The notes: a model not told the origin generated them from the sequence alone. DNA of 64,000 nucleotides from Pseudomonas sp. QS1027 (GCF_002814235.1 NZ_PHSU01000006.1:1-64000); one strand, 5' to 3'; positions 16,319 through 25,592 are shown, numbered from the stretch's first letter. Program-made: numbers and translations.

Positions 16319-19225
16319 TCAGCGCAACAGCTTGGCCAGCAACTGAGCCAGATGAAGCGGGTCTCGGCCGCTCACCTTCTTGATTTGACCTCGGCAGCTG
16401 AACCCGTCTGCGACGACGTCCGCATCAGTGGGTAGCTTATCCAGGTGTGGTTTGAACTCGTTCATGCCAATCGTCTGGGCAATCGGGGCAGTCTTGCTGT
16501 GGTAGGCGTAGGCACCTGCGACCCCACAGCAACCTGTTGGTAGGACGCGACCACTGTTGCCCAGCTTGTCGAGCAGTGACTGCTCGGCCCCCAGGCCACC
16601 ACAAGCTTTTTGATGGCAATGACCATGAATGTGAACATCCTTGGTAAGGGGGGGCAGAGATAGGGCACGATTCTGAATGAATTCGCTCAAGGTCATGATG
16701 GATGAGCGTAGTTGAGTAGCCCGTGCATCGTCCGGAAACAGCGCAGGCATTTCGTCGCGAAAGACCGACAGACAGCTGGGCTCCAGAACAATCACCGGCG
16801 TTTTCATTGCCAGAACCGGTTCGAGCTGTGACAGGATCGAACTGAGGTTTCGTTTGGCTTCGTCAAGCATCCCCACGTCGTAATAAGGTCTGCCGCAGCA
16901 GGTATGTTTCTTCATCAACAAGACGTTGAACCCCAGCTTTTCCAGTACCTCTACGCCGGCTTCCAGCACCTGTGGCGTGAAGCCGTTATTGAAGCTGTCG
17001 ACCCAGAGCAGGACGTCCTGGCTTAACGGCTCGCTCTGTCGTTTGATCAGTCGCTTGGCCGTGTTGCCTGCACGAAAACTACAACTGGCGATGGCTGGGA
17101 ATTTGACCGAGGGCGCTAGGCCAAAGTAGCCGCCCACGGCGCGAAACGGCTTGTTGGTCATCGCGAAGTTGAGTATTGGGGAGACTTTACCTGCCACCGG
17201 TAGCCATTCACCTATACGGCCAATCATTGCGTCCATCAGAGAGCGACGGCGATTGGCGTAGTGACGATGCAGGAACTCGGCTTTGTAGCGCGCTATATCG
17301 ACATGAGTCGGGCAGTCGGATTTGCATCCTTTGCAGCCCAGGCACATATCCAGCGAGTCCTTGACCTCTGCGCTGTCCCACTGATCTTCGATGACTTCGC
17401 CCTTGAGCAACTCAAAAAACAGACGCGCTCGCCCCCGCGTTGAATAGCGCTCCTCACGTGTGGCACGGAAGCTTGGGCACATCGTCCCGCCTTCCAGGGA
17501 GCGGCATTTACCCATACCGATGCAGCGTTCAGACTCTCTTGCCAAGCCTTGATCGCCCAGGCGCGAGTCATACGTGAACAGGCTGGGGATATGCCGGCGT
17601 TCATAATCCGGGCCCATACGTAAATGGCTGTCCACAGGCATTGCGTCAATCAGCTTGCCCGGGTTCATTCGGTTTAACGGATCCCAAATACGCTTGAACT
17701 CGGAAAAGGCCTGCATGATGGCTGGGGAGTACATGATGTGCAGGTATTCTCCCTTGGCTTGCCCGTCGCCATGTTCTCCCGAGAGCGATCCTCCGTACTT
17801 CACCACCAGGTGGGCCGCCTCGTCGAGGAACGCACGCCAGGTTTCAAGGCCTTCCTGGGACTTCAAATCGAAAGTAATGCGCGAGTGAATGCAGCCATCG
17901 CCGAAGTGACCATAGAGGTTTGTCTGGTAGCCGTAACTGGCGACAACTGCAGAGAACTCACGAAGGTAGGCGCCAAGCAGCTCGGGTTCCACGGCGGCAT
18001 CTTCCCAACCCACCACAGGATCGGGCTGGCTGGGATCCAGACCCAGCGAGGTGGCGGAGGCTCCCGTCTCTCGAATGGTCCAGATCCGATTCATCAAGGT
18101 GCTGTCGGTGATCAGGCGACTAGCTGGCGAGCCGGGCAAGGCATCGCTGATGCTGATGGCGCGACGAGCAGCGGTGGCCGCTTCCTCGGGTGTGGAACCG
18201 CCAAACTCGATCATCAACCAGGCTGCGCCGGTCGGCAGTTCCGCGATATCGGCCAGTTTCAAGCCGCGCTCGCGTAATCCGCCAATGATGCCCTCATCCA
18301 ATCCTTCCATAGCAATAGGGTGCAGTGGCAGTAGTTGAGGAACAGAGTCGGCGGCCAGGAAGATATCCGAATAGCCAAGCACGACTAACACTCGATGGCG
18401 CGGGTTCTCTACAAGACGTGTTTCGGCACGCAGCACCGTGACGCATGTTCCTTCGACCCCTACCAGGGCTCGGGCAATGTTGAATCCGTTCTCGGGCAGC
18501 AACTGATCCAGGTTGTAACCGGAAACCCGGCGCTTAAGCTTTGGAAAACCCTGGCGGATTTCGTCCTCATAACGTTCGACCAGAGCCCGAAGGGATCTGA
18601 CGATCTCAGCCCGTTGACCGCCGGCTTGCAAGTGTTCCTGGTAAGTCGTTTCGTCCGTTGGCCCTACCCAGAATCTCGCCCCGTCGTACGTCAGGATTTC
18701 CAGGCGCTCTACGTTCTCGACGGTTTTTCCCGCCATTACCGAGTGGGCACCACACGAGTTATTACCAATCATCCCGCCCAGTGTGCAGCGGCTATGGGTG
18801 GCGGGGTCTGGACCGAATGTCAGGCCGGAGTGGCTGGCAGCGGTCTTCAACTGGTCGCAAATCACACCAGGCTCGACCCTGGCCACTCGTTTTTCCGAAT
18901 CAATAAATTCAATGTTGGAGAGGTACTTAGAGGCATCAATGATGACGGCGGCGTTGACGGATTGCCCACACATGGATGTCCCTGCGCCCCGCGCAAGAAT
19001 GGGGAGGCCGGCATTCCTGCAGAGCTCAACGGTTTTCACCATGTCATCTAACGTGCGTGGGATGACCACGCCGATGGGGAGTTGGCGGTAGTTTGAGGCT
19101 TCTGAGGCGTAGATCGCGCGCGTGCCAGAGTCGAAGCGCACTTCCGCCGTTGTCAGCAACGTCAGTTGCTCGCGCAGGGTGATAAGTGCATTCAAATCCG
19201 GTTTGAGAGGGATGTACTTTGTCAT
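16319..19225 (-). CDS. FAD-binding and 4Fe-4S 2-hydroxyacid dehydrogenase (YdiJ/GlcD-GlpC fusion type)
   Basis: This 968-residue protein fuses an FAD-binding PCMH domain (IPRTLDDMVKTVELC, ARGAGTSMCGQSVN, GGMIGNNSCGAHS), an FAD-oxidase C-terminal domain with the HFGDGCIHSRI histidine motif, a double 4Fe-4S region (CIGMGKCRSLEGGTMCP; CLGCKGCKSDCP), and two CCG cysteine modules (CCGRPYYDVG; CCGVAGAYA). It should oxidise a D-2-hydroxyacid such as D-lactate, glycolate or D-2-hydroxyglutarate and pass electrons to the respiratory chain at the inner membrane. ATG 19225 has GAAGG 8-10 bases upstream; a TTG further up (19285) is less likely. D-2-hydroxyglutarate would fit a nearby lysine/5-aminovalerate/GABA-type pathway, but this is inference. 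Confidence 0.88.
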   Translation of the reverse strand: MTKYIPLKPDLNALITLREQLTLLTTAEVRFDSGTRAIYASEASNYRQLPIGVVIPRTLDDMVKTVELCRNAGLPILARGAGTSMCGQSVNAAVIIDASKYLSNIEFIDSEKRVARVEPGVICDQLKTAASHSGLTFGPDPATHSRCTLGGMIGNNSCGAHSVMAGKTVENVERLEILTYDGARFWVGPTDETTYQEHLQAGGQRAEIVRSLRALVERYEDEIRQGFPKLKRRVSGYNLDQLLPENGFNIARALVGVEGTCVTVLRAETRLVENPRHRVLVVLGYSDIFLAADSVPQLLPLHPIAMEGLDEGIIGGLRERGLKLADIAELPTGAAWLMIEFGGSTPEEAATAARRAISISDALPGSPASRLITDSTLMNRIWTIRETGASATSLGLDPSQPDPVVGWEDAAVEPELLGAYLREFSAVVASYGYQTNLYGHFGDGCIHSRITFDLKSQEGLETWRAFLDEAAHLVVKYGGSLSGEHGDGQAKGEYLHIMYSPAIMQAFSEFKRIWDPLNRMNPGKLIDAMPVDSHLRMGPDYERRHIPSLFTYDSRLGDQGLARESERCIGMGKCRSLEGGTMCPSFRATREERYSTRGRARLFFELLKGEVIEDQWDSAEVKDSLDMCLGCKGCKSDCPTHVDIARYKAEFLHRHYANRRRSLMDAMIGRIGEWLPVAGKVSPILNFAMTNKPFRAVGGYFGLAPSVKFPAIASCSFRAGNTAKRLIKRQSEPLSQDVLLWVDSFNNGFTPQVLEAGVEVLEKLGFNVLLMKKHTCCGRPYYDVGMLDEAKRNLSSILSQLEPVLAMKTPVIVLEPSCLSVFRDEMPALFPDDARATQLRSSIMTLSEFIQNRALSLPPLTKDVHIHGHCHQKACGGLGAEQSLLDKLGNSGRVLPTGCCGVAGAYAYHSKTAPIAQTIGMNEFKPHLDKLPTDADVVADGFSCRGQIKKVSGRDPLHLAQLLAKLLR

Positions 19226-19708
19226 TAAGCGGGCCTTCACTGGACGATATTTGCTGAGGTCAAAGAACGCTGTGCAGGCGATCAATGGACTATTTATCGC
19301 ATCACTTTAATAAGCGCCTTGATGCGTCACTACCTGTGCAGGGTAGGAGGGGGCTAGGTGAATGTCCTACCTGATGTGGGGGTATGGGGTCGTTTTGAAA
19401 GCCCCAGGCAGGTAAGGCGCTGGTGTAGAGGCGTGGCTCCGTTCGATGGGTTTTTTTTCCGTCGAAAGGTTTGATGAACGGACCACCTTGTCCTGCTTTT
19501 GGTAGGTGGATTGGGGGGCTGGCACTTCCTATGATTGTTAAACGTCAAACGGACTTCGTTCGGAGCGACGTGCAGTGAGCATGTTATCCAGCGCTGGGTG
19601 TTTGGTCGGGTCCGCTTGCGATACGTAGGGTTACCAGCCGTTGCCACGCGCTGACTTAGGCGCAGCGGATCATGATTTCAGCGCCTTGTTTAATGTCAGG
19701 AGGGAAGT
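19226..19708. other. Divergent spacer, no gene seen
   Basis: This region separates the minus-strand dehydrogenase from the plus-strand csaA-like gene and should contain both promoters. It is G/T-rich on the plus strand. I see no defensible operator or terminator. Confidence 0.5.
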
Positions 19709-20038
19709 ATGACGCCGTACGAAGCGTTTTCCAGCGTCGATATACGTATCGGAAGGGTTGTCAAAGTCGAAGTCAATGAGAAGGCTAAGAAACCGGCTTA
19801 TAAATTTTGGATCGAGTTTGGTGAGTTGGGTGTGAAAACAACAAGCGCCCAATATACCCAGCTTTATTCGGCAGAAGAGCTGATTGGCCAGTACGTCGTC
19901 TGTGTGGTCAATTTGGGGGCGCGAAATATCGCCGGCTTCGCATCGGAAGTGCTCATGCTGGGGGCCGAGTCCGCGCCCGGTGAGGTGGTTTTCCTTAAGC
20001 CTGAGCGTGCCGTCGCGCTGGGGCAGAAAGTATTTTAA
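19709..20038 (+). CDS. tRNA-binding-domain protein, CsaA/YgjH-like
   Basis: This 109-residue protein is a stand-alone tRNA_bind OB-fold domain: FSSVDIRIGRVVKVEVNEKA, KPAYKFWIEFGELGVKTTSAQ, and C-terminal GFASEVLMLGAE. CsaA is described as an export-related chaperone in Bacillus; related domains bind the tRNA elbow in MetRS and PheRS. Its place here between catabolic genes is not explained by those roles. AGGAGG sits 5 bases from the ATG. It ends 95 bases before HAD copy 2 on the same strand. Confidence 0.85.
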   Translation: MTPYEAFSSVDIRIGRVVKVEVNEKAKKPAYKFWIEFGELGVKTTSAQYTQLYSAEELIGQYVVCVVNLGARNIAGFASEVLMLGAESAPGEVVFLKPERAVALGQKVF

Positions 20039-20133
20039 CTGTGCGCCGATGCGCAAACGCTACGGCTTATCAATAGCCGCTGATCTCGCATCACATTACG
20101 TCATACCTGAAGGGTATATTAAGAGGAAAGGCA

Positions 20134-20853
20134 ATGAAACTTACTGATTTCACAACACTGTCGTTCGATTGCTACGGTACGTTGATCGACTGGGAGAGCG
20201 GTATTGTAAACGGTCTCCAGCCGTTGGCTAAGCGTACTGGTAAAGACCTTGACCGTGAGCAGATTCTGGAAGTCTTTGGTCGCCACGAGTCGCCTCAGCA
20301 AACGCTGACCCCGGGCGCCATGTATCCAGTTATCCTTGGCGCGGTATACGACCGTATTGCCAAGGAGTGGGAGCTTGAGCCCATCGCCGCCGAGCGTGAA
20401 CTCTTTGCCACTTCGGTCAAGGATTGGCCCACCTTCCCCGATTCCGCAGAAGCGTTGCGTTATTTGAAGAAGCACTACAAGTTGGTAATTCTTTCCAACA
20501 TTGACCGTACCGAATTCAAATACAGCGAGGCCAAGCTTGGCGTTGAATTCGATCACGTGGTGACTGCGCAGGATGTGGGTTCTTACAAACCTAATCCCAA
20601 CAATTTTACCTACATGATTGATCTGCTGGCCAAGGCGGGTATCGAGAAGAAGGATATCTTGCATACCGCTGAAAGCCTGTACCACGACCACGTGCCAGGC
20701 AACGCTGCTGGTCTGGCGGGCGCCTGGATTCATCGTCGCCACGGTAAAGAAGGTTTCGGTGCGACTCATGTTCCTGCGACAGAAGCCAAGTACGATTTCC
20801 GTTTTATCAGTATGGCCGACATGGTCGACGCTCATAAAAAGTTAGTGGGCTGA
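20134..20853 (+). CDS. HAD hydrolase, haloacid dehalogenase type II-like (copy 2)
   Basis: This 239-residue paralogue of the gene at 7786 keeps all HAD motifs: [12 protein letters not shown] (Asp12), [15 protein letters not shown] and the [14 protein letters not shown] segment. Differences cluster in the cap region (about residues 55-95), which sets substrate choice in this family, so the two copies may act on different but related compounds. GAGG precedes the ATG. It is followed by a strong hairpin (20861-20906) and then gabT. Confidence 0.85.
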   Translation: MKLTDFTTLSFDCYGTLIDWESGIVNGLQPLAKRTGKDLDREQILEVFGRHESPQQTLTPGAMYPVILGAVYDRIAKEWELEPIAAERELFATSVKDWPTFPDSAEALRYLKKHYKLVILSNIDRTEFKYSEAKLGVEFDHVVTAQDVGSYKPNPNNFTYMIDLLAKAGIEKKDILHTAESLYHDHVPGNAAGLAGAWIHRRHGKEGFGATHVPATEAKYDFRFISMADMVDAHKKLVG

Positions 20854-20860
20854 TAGACGC

Positions 20861-20906
20861 GTCTTATCGGCCGGCCTCCTTAATTGCGGTGTCGGCCCGA
20901 TAAGGC
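20861..20906 (+). terminator. Terminator-like hairpin after HAD copy 2
   Basis: The arms GTCTTATCGGCCGGC and GTCGGCCCGATAAGGC pair almost completely around a 15-base loop, and a T-rich stretch (TTTTTATTTTTT) follows about 20 bases later. A smaller hairpin with the same TCTTA/TAAGGCGG ends follows HAD copy 1. Confidence 0.5.
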
Positions 20907-21086
20907 GGTAATAAGCTTGTCGGATTTTTATTTTTTCTCTGAGCCGCACGATCAGTGGGTTGGAAGTGCCGTATGGCTCGCCCCCCCGCGGTGTGGTGTC
21001 GCAGGTTATTTATTTTAATGGTGTCTACTGAGTGTTTTCGGCAGGACGCTTTCGGTGGGGTTAAAGAGCAAAGGAGATTTTTGAGA

Positions 21087-22370
21087 ATGACTGAAGTGAA
21101 TTCCAATCCTATTCTGGTGGCGCGAGAAAATAATGTGCCGCGGGGAGTAGCGTCCGCGCATCCTATCGTCATCAGTCGAGCGGCCGGCAGCTATGTATGG
21201 GATACGGCTGGCAAGAAGTACTTGGACTTTGTGGGGGGGATTGGCGTCCTTAACGTCGGGCATAATCATCCTGCTGTCGTTGATGCAATCAAGAAGCAGG
21301 TCGATAGCTTCACTCATGTTTGCTTCCAGGTCGGCGCCTACGAACCCTATGTGGAACTGGCGAGCAAATTGAATGTGCTCGTAGGAAGCGGGCTGCCCTA
21401 CAAATCGGTGTTCTTGACGACCGGTGCTGAAGCTGTCGAGAACGCGATCAAGATAGCCCGTAGTCATACACGGCGCTCCGGGGTTATCGCTTTCCGTGGA
21501 GGGTTCCATGGTCGCACGCTTCTGGGGATCTCTCTCACGGGCTTCAGCCAACCCTACAAGCAAAACTTCGGCCCTTTTGCGCCTGACGTCTATCACGCCT
21601 CTTACCCGAATGAGTACCGTGGTGTTTCGACCGAGCAGGCCCTCGCATCGCTTCAGGAAATTTTTGATACTCAGATTTTGCCTGAGCGGGTTGCAGCGAT
21701 CATCATTGAGCCTGTGCTGGGCGACGGTGGTTTTGTGGCGGCGCCGCCGACGTTCATGCAGGCGCTACGTGAACTGACCACTCGGCACGGCATCGTGCTG
21801 ATTTGTGACGAAATTCAAACGGGCTTCGGTCGTACCGGCAAGATGTTCGGATTCCAGCACTCCAATATTCAGCCTGACCTTGTAACGGTTGCAAAAAGCC
21901 TGGCAGGTGGCGTTCCGTTGTCGGGTGTGGTTGGTCGTGCGGAAATCATGGATGCCCCGACTCCAGGCGGCCTAGGCGGCACCTATGGTGGTAACCCACT
22001 GGGATGCGCGGCTGGTTTGGCGGTACTGTCTATTTTCGAAAATGAGAACCTGCTGGAGCGTAGCCAGGGTATCGGCAGCCAACTGCTCAGTGGTTTCGAG
22101 AAACTCAAGGCGCGCCATCCACGTATTGGTGATGTCAGGACCTTGGGTGCGATGGCTGCGGTTGAGTTCGTCACTGACCGGGACAGCAAGACACCGGATG
22201 CGGATGTTGCGCAAAAAGTGATTGAGCAGGCCAGGGATCAAGGGCTGCTGCTGATCAAGTGCGGGATTCATCGCAACATCGTGCGCTTCCTTTGCCCTTT
22301 GAATACCTCTGAAAACGATGTCAATGAGGCGCTGGGCATGTTTGAGCGAGCACTGGAAGCGTGTCTTTGA
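21087..22370 (+). CDS. gabT: 4-aminobutyrate aminotransferase (class III)
   Basis: This 427-residue PLP enzyme has the usual GabT length. It keeps the cofactor residues: TTGAEAVENAIKIAR for phosphate binding, the HG of GGFHGRTLLG, Asp241 in CDEIQTGFGRTG, and Schiff-base Lys270 in VTVAKSLAGGVPLSGVVGR. It transfers the amino group of GABA (or 5-aminovalerate) to 2-oxoglutarate, giving succinic or glutaric semialdehyde. ATG 21087 has AAGGAG ten bases upstream; the frame is open further up but lacks a signal. Its product would be the substrate of the GabD at 27460. A strong terminator follows. Confidence 0.88.
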   Translation: MTEVNSNPILVARENNVPRGVASAHPIVISRAAGSYVWDTAGKKYLDFVGGIGVLNVGHNHPAVVDAIKKQVDSFTHVCFQVGAYEPYVELASKLNVLVGSGLPYKSVFLTTGAEAVENAIKIARSHTRRSGVIAFRGGFHGRTLLGISLTGFSQPYKQNFGPFAPDVYHASYPNEYRGVSTEQALASLQEIFDTQILPERVAAIIIEPVLGDGGFVAAPPTFMQALRELTTRHGIVLICDEIQTGFGRTGKMFGFQHSNIQPDLVTVAKSLAGGVPLSGVVGRAEIMDAPTPGGLGGTYGGNPLGCAAGLAVLSIFENENLLERSQGIGSQLLSGFEKLKARHPRIGDVRTLGAMAAVEFVTDRDSKTPDADVAQKVIEQARDQGLLLIKCGIHRNIVRFLCPLNTSENDVNEALGMFERALEACL

Positions 22371-22409
22371 TCTCCCGTGATAGTCTCTGAGCCGGTTTGA
22401 TGAGACAGT

Positions 22410-22433
22410 AAAAGTCGCCGAATGGCGACTTTT
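22410..22433 (+). terminator. Terminator after gabT
   Basis: Perfect 10-base arms AAAAGTCGCC and GGCGACTTTT enclose a 4-base loop (GAAT). The A-run in the first arm and T-run in the second make it work in both directions. Confidence 0.85.
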
Positions 22434-22507
22434 GCGTTCACCATGGGCCCACTATGAAGGGGGCTAAATACTGAATATGGGTTCACACGAGAGGGGCAGA
22501 GGGGGAG

Positions 22508-23005
22508 ATGCACGATTCAATCAAGCTCGACCGCATAGATATTTCCATTCTTGCCCAATTGCAAAAAGACAGCTCGTTGACGAATGCGGCGCTTGCAGAA
22601 AAGGTCAACCTCTCTCCAAGTCCTTGCTACATTAGGGTCAAACGACTTGAAAAAAGCGGCTATATTCTCCGGTATTCGGCGACCTTGAACATAGCGAAGA
22701 TCGTAGGCTGTTTAACCATTTATTCGGAAATCGAGTTGGATGAGCATCGCAAGGAAAGCTTTCATCGGTTCGAAACGGCCATTCGCAAGTATCAGGATTT
22801 GCAAGAGTGCTACATGGTGACGGGGAAAATTGACTACGTATTGAAATTCATCTGTAAAAGCGTGGTGGAGTATCAGGCGATTATGGATGAGTTGTTGCAA
22901 AGCGACGCGGGCGTTGCTCGATTTTTCACGTTCTTTGTTACCCGAATTGTCTTTCAGCGGGAGGGCGTGGAGTTGCAGTCACTTCTGGACCCCAGAAGTG
23001 ACTGA
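22508..23005 (+). CDS. Lrp/AsnC-family regulator
   Basis: This 165-residue protein has an N-terminal helix-turn-helix (LDRIDISILAQLQKDSSLTN, LAEKVNLSPSPCYIRVKRLE) and a C-terminal RAM ligand-binding domain (residues about 70-150, with YMVTGKIDYVLKFI). Lrp family members sense amino acids and usually control an adjacent operon; gabT upstream or the divergent genes further on are candidates. GAGGGG lies close to the ATG. The last codons form one arm of a terminator hairpin, so coding and termination signals overlap. Confidence 0.9.
   Translation: MHDSIKLDRIDISILAQLQKDSSLTNAALAEKVNLSPSPCYIRVKRLEKSGYILRYSATLNIAKIVGCLTIYSEIELDEHRKESFHRFETAIRKYQDLQECYMVTGKIDYVLKFICKSVVEYQAIMDELLQSDAGVARFFTFFVTRIVFQREGVELQSLLDPRSD
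22976..23004. terminator. Bidirectional terminator built into the 3' end of the Lrp gene
   Basis: Perfect 13-base arms CAGTCACTTCTGG and CCAGAAGTGACTG enclose a 3-base loop; a T-rich stretch (TGTTTTATATTT) follows on the plus strand. It covers the last nine codons of the Lrp gene and sits 7 bases from the end of the convergent dehydrogenase gene, so it can serve both. Confidence 0.8.
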
Positions 23006-23010
23006 CTGTT

Positions 23011-23919
23011 TTATATTTGGGTATACCCCGAGACGGCCTGAAGGGTGCGCTTCCATAACTCCAGGTATGCCTCTTCAGTCATGTACGCGGCGTGGGGCGT
23101 CAAGGTGACGTTTTCCATGTGACACCATGGATTGCCTGTGCAGATCGGCTCTTGCCAGAATACGTCGAGAGCGGCGTGTCCTACTTGTCCCGATTGCAGG
23201 GCGTGAGCCAGCGCGTCTTGATTGACCAATGCCGCCCGCGCAGTGTTGATGATCAAGGCTCCGGGCTTGAGCAACTGCAAGCGTGACGCGTCGAGAAAGT
23301 CGATCGTTTGATCGTTTAGCGCCAGATGAAGGGAGACAACCTCGGCTTCGAACAGGACCTTTTCGATATCCGGCTCGAAAAAAGGTGAGTCGATCGGCGA
23401 GCGATTCCAGGCTGAAACAGACATGCCGAGCGCAGAGGCCATCTCTGCATAGCATCGACCAATTTCTCCCATACCGATGACTGCAACCTTACGACCTTTG
23501 AGTTGCATACCGCCGCGAGGTTGCCACACGCCAGACATCACATCCTTGATCATAAGGGCCAGTTGACGCGCGGCTGCAAATGTCAGGGCCATCGCATGTT
23601 CGGCGACCGCGGTGCTTCCATATCCAGGTGTGGTTGCAACGGCAATGCCTCGGTTCTTTGCCCATTCCAGCGGAATATAGGTGCTGGCACCTGTTCCCAT
23701 AAACACGATGGTCTCCAGATGGGGGCAGGCGCCCAGTGTTTCGGCATCCAGAATGGTGTGTTCGACGAGCAGGATCCGGGCCTTGCTACACAGCGAAATG
23801 ATTTCGCTTGTGGTGGGGTCGCCGAAGTTTATCGCTGTGTTCTTCGGGGCTCTTATCTTTCCCGAGTCGAAAAGAGTTTTCAGTTCTGGCGTACAGTCAA
23901 TAAATACAATGGTACTCAT
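23011..23919 (-). CDS. D-isomer-specific 2-hydroxyacid dehydrogenase
   Basis: This 302-residue NAD(P)-dependent enzyme has the nucleotide-binding motif GMGEIGRCYAEM in a Rossmann domain (about 95-275) and the catalytic triad: Arg in INTARAALVNQDAL, Glu in VFWQEP and His in LTPHAAY. It interconverts a 2-oxoacid and the D-2-hydroxyacid. Together with the FAD/Fe-S dehydrogenase at 16319 it could shuttle a D-2-hydroxyacid intermediate. GAGGG precedes the ATG. It is divergent from the DadA-like gene and convergent with the Lrp gene. Confidence 0.87.
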   Translation of the reverse strand: MSTIVFIDCTPELKTLFDSGKIRAPKNTAINFGDPTTSEIISLCSKARILLVEHTILDAETLGACPHLETIVFMGTGASTYIPLEWAKNRGIAVATTPGYGSTAVAEHAMALTFAAARQLALMIKDVMSGVWQPRGGMQLKGRKVAVIGMGEIGRCYAEMASALGMSVSAWNRSPIDSPFFEPDIEKVLFEAEVVSLHLALNDQTIDFLDASRLQLLKPGALIINTARAALVNQDALAHALQSGQVGHAALDVFWQEPICTGNPWCHMENVTLTPHAAYMTEEAYLELWKRTLQAVSGYTQI

Positions 23920-24082
23920 GGTTTGCCCTCGCGTGTAGGTTGATGAAGCCTAAACAATGACGGCAAAAAAATTAATTTTTAGGGTGGGGGTGAAAAGAAA
24001 ATTCTCAGTGAGAACCGTGAGATTTCGAACAAAAAAAATCTGGCCAATACGCATAATCGATTCTTGTCGGGGTCTGTTGATC

Positions 24083-24097
24083 CTGTTCAGTGAACAG
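24083..24097. promoter_or_regulatory. Perfect palindrome in a divergent promoter region
   Basis: CTGTTCAGTGAACAG is a 15-base perfect palindrome about the central G. It lies in the 254-base spacer between the divergent hydroxyacid dehydrogenase and DadA-like genes, 77 bases upstream of the latter. It could be an operator for a dimeric regulator such as the nearby Lrp or another protein. Confidence 0.4.
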
Positions 24098-24173
24098 ATT
24101 TCACCTGTGCCAATGATGGCCTTAATGCCCTATCTGCATGCCGTGGTGAACTTAACGCTCAAAAGGTCTGAAT

Positions 24174-25418
24174 ATGAAAGTGTTGGTGCTAGGTGCGGGT
24201 CTTGCTGGTATTCCGTCGGCCTATTATCTGGCTCGGGATGGTCATGAGGTAACGGTTATTGATCGTCAGTCAGCGGCGGCCATGGAAACAAGCTTTGCGA
24301 ACGGCAGCTTGCTATGCCAAGGTCACTCCTATCCTTGGGCAAGCCCTGCGGCGCCGCGAATTATGCTCAAGTCTTTCTTTAGAAATGACCAGGCCCTTCG
24401 TATCGCGCCTAAAGTCGACCCTAGGATGTGGTCCTGGCTGCTGAAATTTCTTTGCGAATGTCCGCGCAATCGTGCGGACAAGCACGCCGCCACCCGCCTG
24501 CGACTGGCCTCCTATTCTCAAGACGTCATGCGTCAAGTAGTGCGTGATACCGGGATTGAATTTTTTCACACGGACAAAGGCCTTTTGTACGTTTATCGAA
24601 CCCATCATTCAATGGATGAAGGCTTGCGCCAAATGCGCGTGTTGGAGCAGGCAGGTTTAGGGATCGAGGTGGTTTCCGGGGCGCGCGCAGCAGAACTTGA
24701 GCCGGCCCTCAAGCCTGTCGCCGACAAACTGGTAGGGGGCGTGTATGTGCCGTCGGATGGCACCGGGGATGCCCGCCTATTTACTGCGGAATTGGCACGT
24801 GTTTGTGCGGAGCGTGGGGTTGAGTTCATGTTCAACACGCAGGTTCTGGATCTAAACGTGGTCAACAACAAAGTGCAATCGGTGAGTACCTCCAAGGGGG
24901 TGATTCAGGCGGATGCCATCGTTGTTGCGATGGGCTCCTACTCGTCGGTGCTGCTGCGCAAATGCGGCGTGAAGATTGATGTGTTTCCGGTGAAGGGCTA
25001 CTCGATGACGGTGCCTATTCTCAGACCGGAGGAAGCGCCGACCATGGGGGGGCTGGATGAGGACAATCTGCTGGCGTTTTCGGTTCTGGGTGACCGTTTG
25101 CGACTGACCGCAACAGCCGAGTTCACCGGTTATGACATGAGAATCTCGCAGAAGGATTTTCGTTACATGACCCAGGCGGCCAAGGATCTGTTTCCTACCA
25201 TCGGCGACTACTCCAAAGCTGAATTATGGTGTGGTTTGCGACCTGCCACACCGGATGGCAATCCTCTATTCGGTCCTACGAAAATAAGTAACCTGTTCCT
25301 CAATACAGGTCACGGCTCTCAGGGCTGGACGATGTCTTGTGGTAGCGGAAAGGTCACCGCTGACCTGATTGCAGGCCGCGAACCCGATATTGATATGAGC
25401 GGCCTGATGTATCAGTAG
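24174..25418 (+). CDS. D-amino acid dehydrogenase-like FAD oxidoreductase (DadA family)
   Basis: This 414-residue protein has an N-terminal FAD dinucleotide motif LGAGLAGIPSAYYLARDGHE followed by the DAO domain, with C-terminal GLRPATPDGNPLFGPTKISN and LNTGHGSQGWTMSCGSGKV, both typical of DadA. It should oxidatively deaminate a D-amino acid or an amine and feed electrons to quinone. There is no alanine racemase gene beside it, unlike dadAX, so its substrate is probably not D-alanine from the usual pathway. AAGG precedes the ATG. The tautomerase gene follows on the same strand after 174 bases. Confidence 0.88.
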   Translation: MKVLVLGAGLAGIPSAYYLARDGHEVTVIDRQSAAAMETSFANGSLLCQGHSYPWASPAAPRIMLKSFFRNDQALRIAPKVDPRMWSWLLKFLCECPRNRADKHAATRLRLASYSQDVMRQVVRDTGIEFFHTDKGLLYVYRTHHSMDEGLRQMRVLEQAGLGIEVVSGARAAELEPALKPVADKLVGGVYVPSDGTGDARLFTAELARVCAERGVEFMFNTQVLDLNVVNNKVQSVSTSKGVIQADAIVVAMGSYSSVLLRKCGVKIDVFPVKGYSMTVPILRPEEAPTMGGLDEDNLLAFSVLGDRLRLTATAEFTGYDMRISQKDFRYMTQAAKDLFPTIGDYSKAELWCGLRPATPDGNPLFGPTKISNLFLNTGHGSQGWTMSCGSGKVTADLIAGREPDIDMSGLMYQ

Positions 25419-25592
25419 GTTGTCGTTGGGGCAGTGGGTGTTTACTGACCCGGTAGCGTATCGCCGAAGAATAGCGTCGAGGCCCTTGCTGTGTCCCGTA
25501 GGAGGATTTCGTCGGTTTATCCTAAGTCACAACTGTAGTTTGAGTGTTCCTGCATCCTTATTCTGAAGATGAGTCAACTTGGAGGTTTTGCT

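Noticed and set aside
20119..20835. Open frame of 238 codons antisense to HAD copy 2
   Set aside because: Same situation: a shadow of a well-supported HAD gene. A similar antisense frame also exists opposite copy 1, as expected for paralogues.
20955..21086. Upstream extension of gabT by 44 codons
   Set aside because: The extension lacks a start signal, while ATG 21087 has AAGGAG and gives the usual GabT length.
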